Shown in pieces: positions 26,084 to 34,572 of a stretch of 64,000 nucleotides of DNA. The notes under the pieces were generated by a model. The model made no database searches, was not told the origin of the DNA, and worked only from the letters and a program-made list of their open reading frames with translations. Position 1 is the stretch's first letter. Every line of letters starts with the position of its first letter. The stretch is from CBDIDH01 sp965277595 (GTDB lineage: Bacteria > Planctomycetota > Planctomycetia > Isosphaerales > Isosphaeraceae). The DNA is taken from NCBI GenBank assembly GCA_965277595.1, contig CBDIDH010000002.1, positions 4,340,001-4,404,000 of the forward strand. Reading direction: 5' to 3'. Made by a program: the position numbers and the translations under genes.

Positions 26084-26560
26084 TCATTCCGACTCGTCGA
26101 GGATTTTCCCGGCGGAATCGAGGACCAGGCCCGCGTTCTTGCCCGGGGTTTTCTCGATGACGATCTCATAGGTGGTCTTGCCGTCTTCCTCGATCTCCTC
26201 GGCGTTCTTGATCTGAGCCTTGGGGTATTTGGCCTTAATCGCCTTCGAGACGGAGGCGGGAACCTCGGCGACGGTCAGCGTCTTCTCGACGGCGACGACG
26301 GCGCCGTCGGGCTGGGTCACGACGACGATCGCGTGGGCCTTGTGGGTGATGCTGATCTCATAAAAGGTCTTGCCGTCGTCCACGTCCTTCTCAGCCTCGC
26401 GGAGCGAGGCGCCGGGATATTTGGCCTTCACGGCGTCGAGGACGGCTTTGGGCACCTTGTCGAGCGCGATCTTCTCGTCATCGGCACGCGATCCTGAGCA
26501 GGCAAGGGACATGCCCAGCCCGAGGACGAGCGCCAGAGTTCGCTGGTATACGTTCCGCAC
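26084..26560 (-). CDS. Secreted PepSY-like repeat protein
   Basis: A 158-residue exported protein with two PepSY-like (BLIP-like fold) repeats: KVPKAVLDAVKAKYPGASLREAE and EVPASVSKAIKAKYPKAQIKNAE, each followed by a DGKTFYEI or DGKTTYEI strand. The signal sequence LALVLGLGMSLAC includes a possible lipobox (SLAC). PepSY-like domains are often secreted and may regulate or inhibit enzymes; no partner is evident. The GTG start has GGAGGA eight bases upstream. It converges with trmB. Confidence 0.8.
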   Translation of the reverse strand: MRNVYQRTLALVLGLGMSLACSGSRADDEKIALDKVPKAVLDAVKAKYPGASLREAEKDVDDGKTFYEISITHKAHAIVVVTQPDGAVVAVEKTLTVAEVPASVSKAIKAKYPKAQIKNAEEIEEDGKTTYEIVIEKTPGKNAGLVLDSAGKILDESE

Positions 26561-26701
26561 AGTCTTGATCCTCCATCCGTTGGCGATCGGGCGTTTTGCA
26601 TCAATCCGGCCCGTTCATCCGCCGGGAACTCACGCAGGTCGACCGGCCCAGATCAGGCCGGTGGTGAGGGGTTGATGAATACGCGAGAGACCGGGAGGCT
26701 G

Positions 26702-27610
26702 TCAACGGTGTCCGTCGTGTTCGAGCTCGTGGTCAAGCTCGTCATCGGGCAGGTTGACGAGGAAATCCGAGAGCGATTCGGGGTCAATGTCCTCGATCGG
26801 ACGGTCGCGGAGGATCGAAGGGGGAGGCTTGGGAGCGAGCGAGAGGCGGAACTGCCTGATCCAGCGCGCCAGGCAGATCAGGAACATGAACGCGAGGACG
26901 CCGACCATCCAGTAATATTGCTGGTTGGACTCGGCGACGATCGGCGGTTTCGCCCAGTCAATCCGGCCGACGAGTAACGGGGCCGCGCGGGGGACGTCGC
27001 CCGCCTCGTAGCGCATCAGCTTGAGAAAGTAGCCGTTAAAGGCGATGCGTTCCTGGAGGTTCGTGCCGACCGGGTAGCCTTGCGGGGCCTCTTCGGAAAT
27101 GCAGACGAAGGGCTGGCCCTGGCCATCGGGCGTGAACATCCAGGTTTCGTAAAGCCACCCTGTCTTGCTCAGCTTCGAGGCGTAATAAAGGACGCGCCGG
27201 GCGGTGCCTTCGAGGCGGATCGGAACTCCGCGATATTCCTTGGGATCGCCCCAGAGATGGGCGTAAAAGACGTCGCGGCGGGCCTTCGCGGTGAGGACGG
27301 CCGGTTTCGCCTCGCGAGCCTCGGCCAGAAGCTTGGTGTAGGCGGCCATGTCGCGGAGCGAGATGACGGTCTTGTCGGTCACGCTCTCGAACTCAGGCGA
27401 TCGATCGGTCTCGATCGCCCTGGGCTTGCCCGAGATGACTTGCCAGGGTTCTGGAGGCGCCGCGTGGGGCTTCATCAGGTAGAACCAGACGGCCACCCAG
27501 CCCCCCAGCGCGATCGCCAGCAGGATCAGGAGCTTGGAAAGCTCGCTTCCCTGGAACATCCCCGTGGAATCCGGATCGTCCACCGGCGCTCCCCCTGGTG
27601 TTCGGGACAC
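26702..27610 (-). CDS. Membrane protein of the ExbB/ExbD operon, unknown function
   Basis: A 302-residue protein with two membrane helices: one near the N-terminus (LLILLAIALGGWVAVWFYLM) and one near residue 245 (YYWMVGVLAFMFLICLARWI). Between them lies an extracytoplasmic domain with DVFYAHLWGDPKEYRG and TGWLYETWMFTPDGQGQPFVCI strands. The tail is acidic (DDELDHELEHDGHR). It is the last gene of the exbB-exbD-exbD unit and probably works with it. The GTG at 27610 directly abuts a heptad repeat and has no visible ribosome site; the ATG at 27559 (MFQGSELSK) is a good alternative. No family recognised. Confidence 0.72.
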   Translation of the reverse strand: MSRTPGGAPVDDPDSTGMFQGSELSKLLILLAIALGGWVAVWFYLMKPHAAPPEPWQVISGKPRAIETDRSPEFESVTDKTVISLRDMAAYTKLLAEAREAKPAVLTAKARRDVFYAHLWGDPKEYRGVPIRLEGTARRVLYYASKLSKTGWLYETWMFTPDGQGQPFVCISEEAPQGYPVGTNLQERIAFNGYFLKLMRYEAGDVPRAAPLLVGRIDWAKPPIVAESNQQYYWMVGVLAFMFLICLARWIRQFRLSLAPKPPPSILRDRPIEDIDPESLSDFLVNLPDDELDHELEHDGHR

Positions 27611-27654
27611 AATGACCGATGACCGGATCTCTCTTCAATCGGTCACCGGCCCTC
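27611..27654. repeat. Heptad repeat family A, small inverted pair
   Basis: AATGACC GATGACC (27611-27624) is matched in inverse orientation by GGTCACC GGCCCTC (27641-27654). The element fills the gap between exbD2 and the last gene of the operon. Confidence 0.65.
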
Positions 27655-27658
27655 TTTC

Positions 27659-28153
27659 TCAACCGGCCTCGCCAGGGCCAAGCTCGGCGAAGCTGATCTT
27701 GGTGAGCTTGAGCGACGAGAAGACGTCGATCACCTGCATCAGCTCGGAATATTTCAGGTACGGGTCGACCTTGATCAGGGCCTGGTCGAAGGGCAAGGTC
27801 GGATCTTTGAGGATCGTCTCAAGCTCGCGCTTGAGCGAGTCCATCCCCTGAACGTCGGCCTCGCCCAGCGAGACCCGACCGAGCATGCCTCCGGCACCAG
27901 CGCGAAGGACCGTCGGCAGGGTCTTGAGCGAGGCGGGGACGCTCGGATCACTCGCGGCCTCGGAAGCCGGGCCTTGCATGTCCGTCGCGGGCGCCGCGGG
28001 GAGCAGGTTCATGGAGAACTGCCCTTCCGACGGCATCGGGTGAAAGGTCAGGATGAAGAAGGTCAGAAGCTGAAAAGCCATGTCGAGCATGGGCGTGATC
28101 GGGATCTGAATCTCCTCGACATTCTTCTTTTTCTTCTTGTGATGGCCGCTCAA
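27659..28153 (-). CDS. ExbD/TolR-type biopolymer transport protein 2
   Basis: Proton-channel partner of ExbB/TolQ. A lysine-rich N-terminus (HHKKKKKNVEEIQ) precedes the single membrane helix with the essential Asp, ITPMLDMAFQLLTFFIL. The periplasmic domain is longer than in the first paralogue and contains an Ala/Pro/Ser-rich insertion (near PAAPATDMQGPASEAAS). The operon has two ExbD-type proteins with different periplasmic domains, common in planctomycetes. The load is probably TonB or a related peptidoglycan-binding protein, not found in the window. Confidence 0.9.
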   Translation of the reverse strand: MSGHHKKKKKNVEEIQIPITPMLDMAFQLLTFFILTFHPMPSEGQFSMNLLPAAPATDMQGPASEAASDPSVPASLKTLPTVLRAGAGGMLGRVSLGEADVQGMDSLKRELETILKDPTLPFDQALIKVDPYLKYSELMQVIDVFSSLKLTKISFAELGPGEAG

Positions 28154-28245
28154 CGGAGCACCCCCGGTCTCGTCAATGACTGGTCATCTCGACGTGGAAC
28201 AACAGCCCGCTGCCCGCTGCGCTGGATCGCCCGTTTACGTCCTGG

Positions 28246-28713
28246 TTAGCTCGCGGAGTTCATCGCCTTGAGCGCGAACTTGAAGAAGCCGTTGGACTGG
28301 CAGGCGGTGATCAGGGTGAAGAGTTTGGAAAAGGGGGTGTCGCGGTCGGCCCGCAAGACGATCGTCGTGGGCAGGCCGGAGTTGGCGTCCACCTTCTTGC
28401 CGGCGGCCTTGAGGTTCAGCTTGACGAGGTCGGCCTGGTGCTTGATCTCCGCCATCGCTTTATTGGTGGTCATCACCTCGCCGGACATCAGGAGATGGCC
28501 TTCCTTGTCGACGTTGAAGACGAGCCGGTCCTCGTCGAGCTTGTCCCCTTCCTCGACGGGCCGGGCGGTCCCGGCGACGGGAAGCTTGACGCGCTGGTCG
28601 TAATTGTCGTTGCTGAAATTGATCACCAGCATGAAGAAGGTGATCAACTGAAAAACGATATCGAGGAGCGGGGTGAGGTCTGGCTCGGCCCCTTCTCTTG
28701 CGCCTGCGGACAT
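28246..28713 (-). CDS. ExbD/TolR-type biopolymer transport protein 1
   Basis: A 155-residue protein with the ExbD membrane helix DLTPLLDIVFQLITFFMLV, including the conserved Asp used in proton translocation. The short acidic N-terminus (GAREGAEPD) differs from that of ExbD2. The periplasmic domain (TTIVLRADRDTPFSKLFTLITACQ) follows the family fold. It lies 21 bases from exbB and 92 from the next exbD, so it is in the same transcript. Confidence 0.92.
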   Translation of the reverse strand: MSAGAREGAEPDLTPLLDIVFQLITFFMLVINFSNDNYDQRVKLPVAGTARPVEEGDKLDEDRLVFNVDKEGHLLMSGEVMTTNKAMAEIKHQADLVKLNLKAAGKKVDANSGLPTTIVLRADRDTPFSKLFTLITACQSNGFFKFALKAMNSAS

Positions 28714-28734
28714 GGGAATGGCCCTCCCGTAACG

Positions 28735-29661
28735 TCAGGCGTTCTTGGCCTGCTTGGCCGCGGCGACAAGCGAGCTAATCACCCGGTCGGCCACGCGATT
28801 CGCTTCCATCGTCATGAGGGCAACCCGGTTACGGAAGAGGGCGAAGAAGAAGATCGCCGGGACCGACAGCGAAATGCCGAGTAAGGTGATGACGAGAGCC
28901 GTGGAAATACCCTCGGCCACCTTCTCGGGCTTCGGCTGAGTGCCCGCGGCCATGGCGATTTCCTGGAACGACTGGATCATGCCGATGATCGTGCCGACGA
29001 GCCCGATCAACGGGCCAAGCTGACCGATGATGGCCAGGTAGCCGATCCGCTGTTCCATGCCCGTGACCACCTCTTCAGAGGTCGTGTTCATCGCTTCCTT
29101 GGCCTCGGGGCGGCCGTTCGGCAGGTTGGCGATACCGGTCCGGACGAGCCGGGCGAGGAAGGATTCGTTATCGCGGCAGGCGTCGTAAACTTCCTGGAAC
29201 TTCCGCTCCTTGATGGCGGTCTCGATCTTCTCAACCAGCGGCGGCGGCACGGCCTCGCTGACCTTCATCTCCATGAACAGCCGGATCACCAGTTGAACCA
29301 TGTAGACCGAGACGAAGATCAGGAAGACGCCGATCGGGCCGGCGGCGTCAATGAACCAGCGAAGCATGCTCTTGCGGCCCGAGGCTTCAGGGGCGGGAGT
29401 CGCGGCGCCGGCGGCCTTGGACTCGGGCGCGGCCTCGGCCGGGGCTTCGGCCTCAGCCGGAGCGGCGGCGGCGGGGGCTGCCGCCGGAGCGGGAGCGGGT
29501 GCCGGGGCGGGAGCGGGTGCCGGAGCGTTCTTCATGTCCTGAGCGTGCAGGCCGGGCGCAGGGGCGAAGGCCAGCAAGGCGAAACAACCTGCCGCGAAAA
29601 GGACCCAGGCGCGGGTCCTTGGTCCCCACCACGGTTGAACGGACTGAGGCAACGTCGGCAT
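28735..29661 (-). CDS. MotA/TolQ/ExbB proton channel family protein
   Basis: First gene of the energiser operon. It has a cleavable-looking signal (AWVLFAAGCFALLAFA), an alanine/proline low-complexity segment (APAPAPAPAPAP), then three membrane helices of the TolQ/ExbB fold, with RWFIDAAGPIGVFLIFVSVYM, GQLGPLIGLVGTIIGMIQSF and LVITLLGISLSVPAIFFF. Such proteins form a pentameric channel that, with ExbD, uses the proton gradient to drive TonB- or Tol-type work. The extra signal sequence and periplasmic spacer are typical of the planctomycete/bacteroidetes form. AGGGAG precedes the ATG. 308 residues. Confidence 0.92.
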   Translation of the reverse strand: MPTLPQSVQPWWGPRTRAWVLFAAGCFALLAFAPAPGLHAQDMKNAPAPAPAPAPAPAPAAAPAAAAPAEAEAPAEAAPESKAAGAATPAPEASGRKSMLRWFIDAAGPIGVFLIFVSVYMVQLVIRLFMEMKVSEAVPPPLVEKIETAIKERKFQEVYDACRDNESFLARLVRTGIANLPNGRPEAKEAMNTTSEEVVTGMEQRIGYLAIIGQLGPLIGLVGTIIGMIQSFQEIAMAAGTQPKPEKVAEGISTALVITLLGISLSVPAIFFFALFRNRVALMTMEANRVADRVISSLVAAAKQAKNA

Positions 29662-30217
29662 CGCCAGGTACTCCCTCTCGAAGCAAATCGGGGTCGGTTC
29701 AGGTTCGTCGGTTGGTTGCTCGGATCGGATCGGCTCGGCCGCGACGCAGGCAGATCGAGGACGTGGATGCGCACCGATGCATCCAATATCCCGTGGAGGC
29801 GCGCGCCTGTCAATTCCCTAGTCGAGGGGGGACAGCCCGATATCTTAACCGCGCGGGAGTGTGGGACGCTATCCTCTTGGTTTCCAGGAATTTGAGATGG
29901 TCAATGCCTGGTTCCGGCCTGACGGATTTTGAGGACAGCGCGACGAGCAATCGCCTCGTCAACAGTGAGGCCGAACGGAGGAGGTCGCGACTCGGGATCG
30001 GGAATTGTCGGTGAAGGGGCGTCGGTCCCCGATCCTTGCCGAGAAGGGAAGGGGCCGGGCAATCTTGGGTTGCCCCGGGGCGTGGAACTGGAAAAGATGG
30101 TAGAAAGAAGTTTCGAGCCGATCTGGGCACGCCGAAAGCGGCGACCCTGTTGATGGTTCGGATCGATCGACTGAGCGACCGACCGATCCAAGCGTGTTGA
30201 GCCCCTGGAGACCGCCG
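29662..30217. other. Divergent intergenic region with one promoter and low-complexity DNA
   Basis: A 556-base region between the divergent exbB and HtrA-like genes. It contains the exbB promoter (29785-29813), stretches of GGATC/GGTTC-like low-complexity DNA and the imperfect palindrome GGATCGATCG/CGACCGATCC near 30160-30189. No gene was recognised. Confidence 0.5.
29785..29813 (-). promoter_or_regulatory. Sigma70-type promoter of the exb operon
   Basis: On the minus strand TTGACA (29813-29808) and GATATT (29790-29785) are separated by 17 bases. The -35 box is perfect; the leader to the exbB ATG would be about 120 bases. Confidence 0.55.
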
Positions 30218-31675
30218 ATGCCGATCCTCTGGCCGATGGCTCTCGCCCTGCTGGCCTGGGCCGAACCTCCCGCGGCCGCGACGCCAGCCCCGGCACTCAC
30301 GCCGATGGACGTCGTCGCTGCGCTGGAGTCGGCCATGGGCGATGCGATCGCGAAGGCCGAGGGGTCGGTCGTGGCGATCGATCGGGAGAAGTCGGACAAC
30401 GACGAAACCCTGGCCATTCGCGGCAAGGAACAGGGGCCGATGATGCCGGTCGAGCCCCGGTTCCGACGCGCCGGCGGCCTCGTCATCGCCGACCCTTTTT
30501 CCAACAACGAGGTCGTCTCGTTTGATTATGGCTCAGGCGTCGTGATCGGCGAGAACCAGATCTTGACGGCCTATCACGTCGTTCGAGGAGCCAGGACGCT
30601 TCGCGTTCGCGCGGTCGGTCGGCAGGAGTTTTACGCGGAGATCATCGCCGCCGACCCGCGAAGCGACCTGGCCGTGATCGCCCCCCGAGAGATTCCCGGC
30701 GTTCCTGGTCCGAAGCTCATTCCACTGGCGATCGGCGACGCGAGTCGACTGCGCAAGGGGTCGTTCCTGATCGCCCTGGGCAACCCTTTCAACGCCGCGC
30801 GCGACGGCCGGGCCTCGGCAAGCTGGGGAATTCTCTCGAACCTCGCCAGGCGGATCGATCCGTCGCCCGAAGACGTCAGCCGCCAGGGCCTTCAGCTTCG
30901 CAATTTTCCGACGCTCTTTCAGCTTGACGCCAAGCTGAACCTGGGAATGAGCGGAGGCGCCGTCATCAACATGAAGGGAGAGCTCGTCGCGCTCACGACC
31001 GCCGCGGCGAACGTCGCCGGGTTCGACGCCCAGGCTGGATATGCGATCCCGATGGACGCGCTCGGCCGGAACGTCGTCGAGGCTCTCAAGCAGGGCAAGG
31101 AATATGAATACGGCCTGCTTGGCATTCATCTCGATACACAGTTCGGCACGAACCGGGTGATGTCCACCAACGAGGGAACTCCCGCGGCGCTCGGCGGTGT
31201 GCAGATCGGCGACGAGATCCTGGACGTCGGCGGCATTCCGGTCATTGACGCGGACAGCCTGGTCGTGGCCATCAACACGATCCCCGCCGGAGAGTCGGTC
31301 CAGATCCGGATTCGCCGGGGCGATCCGCCCAAGGAACTGGAGCGGACCGTTCGGCTCGCCAAGCTCAAGCTGCTTGGCCCGGTGATCGCCACGAACCGGC
31401 CGGCTCCCTGGCGCGGCCTTCGCGTGGATTACTCCAGCGCCGTGATTGATACGACGGCTCACGAAGGGATCGTCATTACCGAGGTCGAGCCCGGCAGCGC
31501 GTCTGACAAGGCGGGTCTCAGGCCCGGCCAGATCATCTCACGGGTTGACACCCGATCTGTGCACAATCCCCGCGAGTTCGCCGAGGCCGTCGCCAACCTC
31601 AAAGGTCCCGTCAACCTGGAGACCGTCATGGCGAACGAACAGGCGAACGTCAAGGCGACGGTGACGGTCAAGTGA
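30218..31675 (+). CDS. HtrA/DegP-like secreted serine protease with two PDZ domains
   Basis: Periplasmic trypsin-like protease. The signal peptide MPILWPMALALLAWA is followed by the protease domain with catalytic His120 (TAYHVV), Asp150 (RSDLAVI) and Ser245 (GMSGGAVINMKG; GMSGG replaces the usual GNSGG). Two PDZ modules follow: LLGIHLDTQFG...GTPAALGGVQIGDEILDVGG and ...VITEVEPGSASDKAGLRPGQIISRV. HtrA proteins degrade or refold damaged envelope proteins. The ATG has GGAGA seven bases upstream; the GTG eight codons earlier is less likely. It stands alone. All catalytic residues are present, so an active enzyme is expected. Confidence 0.92.
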   Translation: MPILWPMALALLAWAEPPAAATPAPALTPMDVVAALESAMGDAIAKAEGSVVAIDREKSDNDETLAIRGKEQGPMMPVEPRFRRAGGLVIADPFSNNEVVSFDYGSGVVIGENQILTAYHVVRGARTLRVRAVGRQEFYAEIIAADPRSDLAVIAPREIPGVPGPKLIPLAIGDASRLRKGSFLIALGNPFNAARDGRASASWGILSNLARRIDPSPEDVSRQGLQLRNFPTLFQLDAKLNLGMSGGAVINMKGELVALTTAAANVAGFDAQAGYAIPMDALGRNVVEALKQGKEYEYGLLGIHLDTQFGTNRVMSTNEGTPAALGGVQIGDEILDVGGIPVIDADSLVVAINTIPAGESVQIRIRRGDPPKELERTVRLAKLKLLGPVIATNRPAPWRGLRVDYSSAVIDTTAHEGIVITEVEPGSASDKAGLRPGQIISRVDTRSVHNPREFAEAVANLKGPVNLETVMANEQANVKATVTVK

Positions 31676-31683
31676 TTGTTGAC

Positions 31684-31708
31684 TTGAGTTGAGTTGAGTT
31701 GAGTTGAG
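31684..31708. repeat. Pentanucleotide repeat (TTGAG)5
   Basis: Five perfect TTGAG units directly follow TTGAC (31679-31683), between the HtrA-like protease and alaS. The unit resembles the tracts at 8966-8990 and 4403-4435. Confidence 0.85.
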
Positions 31709-31806
31709 TAGTTTCGAACGATCAGGGCACGGTGAGACTCGACCAGAGGTCGACGGACAAATACGGCAACGATTGGTTTCTGGCCCAACGGGACGATAGC
31801 CCGCTC

Positions 31807-34428
31807 ATGACCACCGACGAACTCCGCGAAGCCTTTCTTGACTTCTTCGCCTCCAAGGGCTGCGTCCGTAAGCCGAGCGACGTGCTCGTGCCCAGGGACG
31901 ACAAGACCGTCCTGTTCACGCCGGCCGGAATGAACCAGTTCAAGCGCGAGTTCATGGGCCTGGGCGACCCGACTTTCAAACGCGCCACGACCTGCCAGAA
32001 GTGCATTCGGACGGGCGACATCGAGAATGTCGGCAAGACCCCCCGCCACATGACCTTCTTTGAAATGCTCGGTAACTTCAGCTTCGGAGACTACTTCAAA
32101 CGCGAGGCGATCCACTGGGCCTTTGAGTTCCTCACGAAGACCTTGAGGGTTCCCGCCGACCGCCTCACCTACACGGTTTATCTCGACGACGATGAGGCTT
32201 TCGAGATCTGGAACAAGGAGGTCGGCGTTCCCGCGAGCCGGATCACCCGGATGGGCGAGGACGATAACTTCTGGCCGGCGGGCGCCCCGACCCACGGTCC
32301 CGACGGCGTCTGCGGCCCCTGTTCCGAGATCTTCTATCACGGAGACGGCGTCGAGGAAGTCGAGATCTGGAACCTCGTCTTCACCCAGTTCAACCGCACG
32401 GGACCTGGTCAGCTTGACCCCTTGCCGAACAAGAATATCGATACCGGCATGGGTCTGGAACGAATGGCCGCCGCCTTGCAAAAGGTGCCTTCCAATTTTG
32501 AGATCGACATCTTCAAACCCCTCGTCGCCGCCGCGGCCGAGGCGCTGAAACTGCCGTACGACCCAAAGACGCCCGACGGCATCCGCATCCGTCGGATCTC
32601 CGACCACGCCCGAGCCCTGACCTTCACGATCCACGAGAACGTTCGCCCGTCGAACGAGAAACAGGGCTACGTCGTCCGCCGCTTGCTCCGTCGGGCGGTC
32701 CTTGACGCCTACCAGATGGGGCAGCGCGAACCCTATCTCTCTCAGCTTGTGCCGACCGTCGCCGAGATGATGAAGACGCCCTATCCCGACCTCGCCGAGA
32801 GTGTCCGGCGCATCCAGACGGTCGTTCGCGAGGAAGAGGAGCAATTCCTCCGCAATCTGGAGAACGGCCAGAAGCTTCTCAACGACGTCTTCAAGAAGAC
32901 CCGGGCCGCCGGTTCCGAGGTCGTCGCGGGGAAGGATGCGTTCACCTTGCTCTCGACCTACGGCATCCCCTTCGAGGTGACCGCCAGCCTCGCCGCCGAC
33001 CAGAACCTGAACATCGACCGCGCCGGGTTTGACCGCGAGATGGTCGAGTTCGGCAAGATCTCCCGAGGCAACGAGGCCGCAGCCGCCGTCTTCTCGACCG
33101 GGCCGCTCGATACCCTGAAAGAAGCCTATCACCACGGCAGTACCTTCCTTGGCTATGAGACAACCTCGGCCGAGGCGACCGTGATCGGCATCCTTGAACA
33201 GAACCGCCTCGCCGAATCGGCGACGTCGCAGACCGGAGGCGCTTCGGTCGTCCTGATCCTCGACCAGACCCCCTTTTACGCCGAGAGTGGCGGCCAGGTC
33301 GGCGATACCGGCGAGATCCGGGGCGAAGGGTTCACCTTCCGTGTCTCGGACACGAAAAAGGATAACGATTTCTTCCTCCACATCGGCCACCTCACCTCGG
33401 GAACACTCGCCGTGAACGCGAGCGCCACCGCCGAGGTTGACCTTGGCCGACGCGAGGCGATTCGACGGGCGCACTCGGCCACGCACGTCCTGCATCATGC
33501 GCTTCACACCCACCTCGGCAAGCACGCGCAGCAGGCTGGTAGCAAGGTGGAGCCGGACCGCCTGAGGTTTGACTTCGCCAATCCCGAGGCCGTCGGCCGC
33601 GACCGCCTTCGACTGATCGAGGAGATGGTGAATGACCTCGTTTTGAAGGCGGCGCCTGTTTCCTGGACGGTCATGCCGATCGCCGAGGCCCGACAACTCG
33701 GCGCGATGGCCCTCTTCGGCGAAAAATACCCCGAGAACGTCCGGGTCGTTCGCATGGGCGACTTCTCACGCGAACTCTGCGGCGGGACGCACCTGGAGAA
33801 CACCAGTCAGGTCGGTCTCTTCAAGGTCGTCGGCGAGGAATCGGTCTCGGCCGGAACCCGGCGGATCACCGCCCTGACCGGCAAGGCCGCGCTCGACCTG
33901 ATCCGCCAGGAAGAGGAGTTGCTCACCGGGGTTTCCGCCGCCTTGAAGGTTCCCCCCGCGCAGGCGGCCGACCGGATCTCGGCGCTGCTCGACGAGTTGA
34001 AAGCCCTCAAAAAACAGGCCGCGCAGAAACGTCCTGAAACCGCCGCCTCGAAGACCTCGGCCGATGACCTCCTCGCCGCGGCGGACCCCGTCGGCGAGGC
34101 CCGCGCGGTGATCGAGGCCATCGACGGGGCCAGTCCCGACGACCTCCGCCAGCTTATTGACGTCCTCCGCCGCAAGGCCCCCGCGCACCTGGCCGTGCTT
34201 CTGGCGACGGTCGCCGACGGCAAGGTCCATCTCGCCGCCGGGTTCACTCCCGACCTGGTCGCCCTCGGCCTGCACGCGGGCAACTGGCTGAAGGAGGTCG
34301 CCCCGGTCGTCGGCGGTGGTGGCGGCGGGCGTCCCGACCTTGCCCAGGCCGGCGGCAAGAACCCCGACCAGATTCCCGCCGCGCTCGAAAGCGCCCTTGA
34401 GTTTCTTCGCGGCAAGCTCGGCGGCTGA
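31807..34428 (+). CDS. alaS: Alanyl-tRNA synthetase
   Basis: Charges tRNA-Ala; 873 residues. The class II catalytic domain starts at MTTDELREAFLDFF, with FTPAGMNQFK and VCGPCSEIFYHGDG; the editing domain has the zinc/His motif RRAHSATHVLHHAL and CGGTHLENT; the C-terminal C-Ala domain ends with PVVGGGGGGRPDLAQAGG, a standard AlaRS end. The start at 31807 is fixed by the N-terminal domain; an in-frame extension upstream (31732) is unrelated. It follows the (TTGAG) tract and has no operon partner. Confidence 0.97.
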   Translation: MTTDELREAFLDFFASKGCVRKPSDVLVPRDDKTVLFTPAGMNQFKREFMGLGDPTFKRATTCQKCIRTGDIENVGKTPRHMTFFEMLGNFSFGDYFKREAIHWAFEFLTKTLRVPADRLTYTVYLDDDEAFEIWNKEVGVPASRITRMGEDDNFWPAGAPTHGPDGVCGPCSEIFYHGDGVEEVEIWNLVFTQFNRTGPGQLDPLPNKNIDTGMGLERMAAALQKVPSNFEIDIFKPLVAAAAEALKLPYDPKTPDGIRIRRISDHARALTFTIHENVRPSNEKQGYVVRRLLRRAVLDAYQMGQREPYLSQLVPTVAEMMKTPYPDLAESVRRIQTVVREEEEQFLRNLENGQKLLNDVFKKTRAAGSEVVAGKDAFTLLSTYGIPFEVTASLAADQNLNIDRAGFDREMVEFGKISRGNEAAAAVFSTGPLDTLKEAYHHGSTFLGYETTSAEATVIGILEQNRLAESATSQTGGASVVLILDQTPFYAESGGQVGDTGEIRGEGFTFRVSDTKKDNDFFLHIGHLTSGTLAVNASATAEVDLGRREAIRRAHSATHVLHHALHTHLGKHAQQAGSKVEPDRLRFDFANPEAVGRDRLRLIEEMVNDLVLKAAPVSWTVMPIAEARQLGAMALFGEKYPENVRVVRMGDFSRELCGGTHLENTSQVGLFKVVGEESVSAGTRRITALTGKAALDLIRQEEELLTGVSAALKVPPAQAADRISALLDELKALKKQAAQKRPETAASKTSADDLLAAADPVGEARAVIEAIDGASPDDLRQLIDVLRRKAPAHLAVLLATVADGKVHLAAGFTPDLVALGLHAGNWLKEVAPVVGGGGGGRPDLAQAGGKNPDQIPAALESALEFLRGKLGG

Positions 34429-34572
34429 GAGAACTGATCCAATCGAAGGAACGCGCCGCGATTCTCCAAAAAAAACGTTGCCTCACCGCCGATCTCCCCC
34501 TAGGATCAAGTTCAGCCCATTGACAACTGTCGGGGTTCGGTCTCGTCTCGACCCGATTGGGGAGGGAGATTC

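Noticed and set aside
31459..33696. 745-residue minus-strand frame
   Set aside because: Lies across the end of the HtrA gene and alaS on the other strand; no recognisable domain, a high-GC shadow frame.
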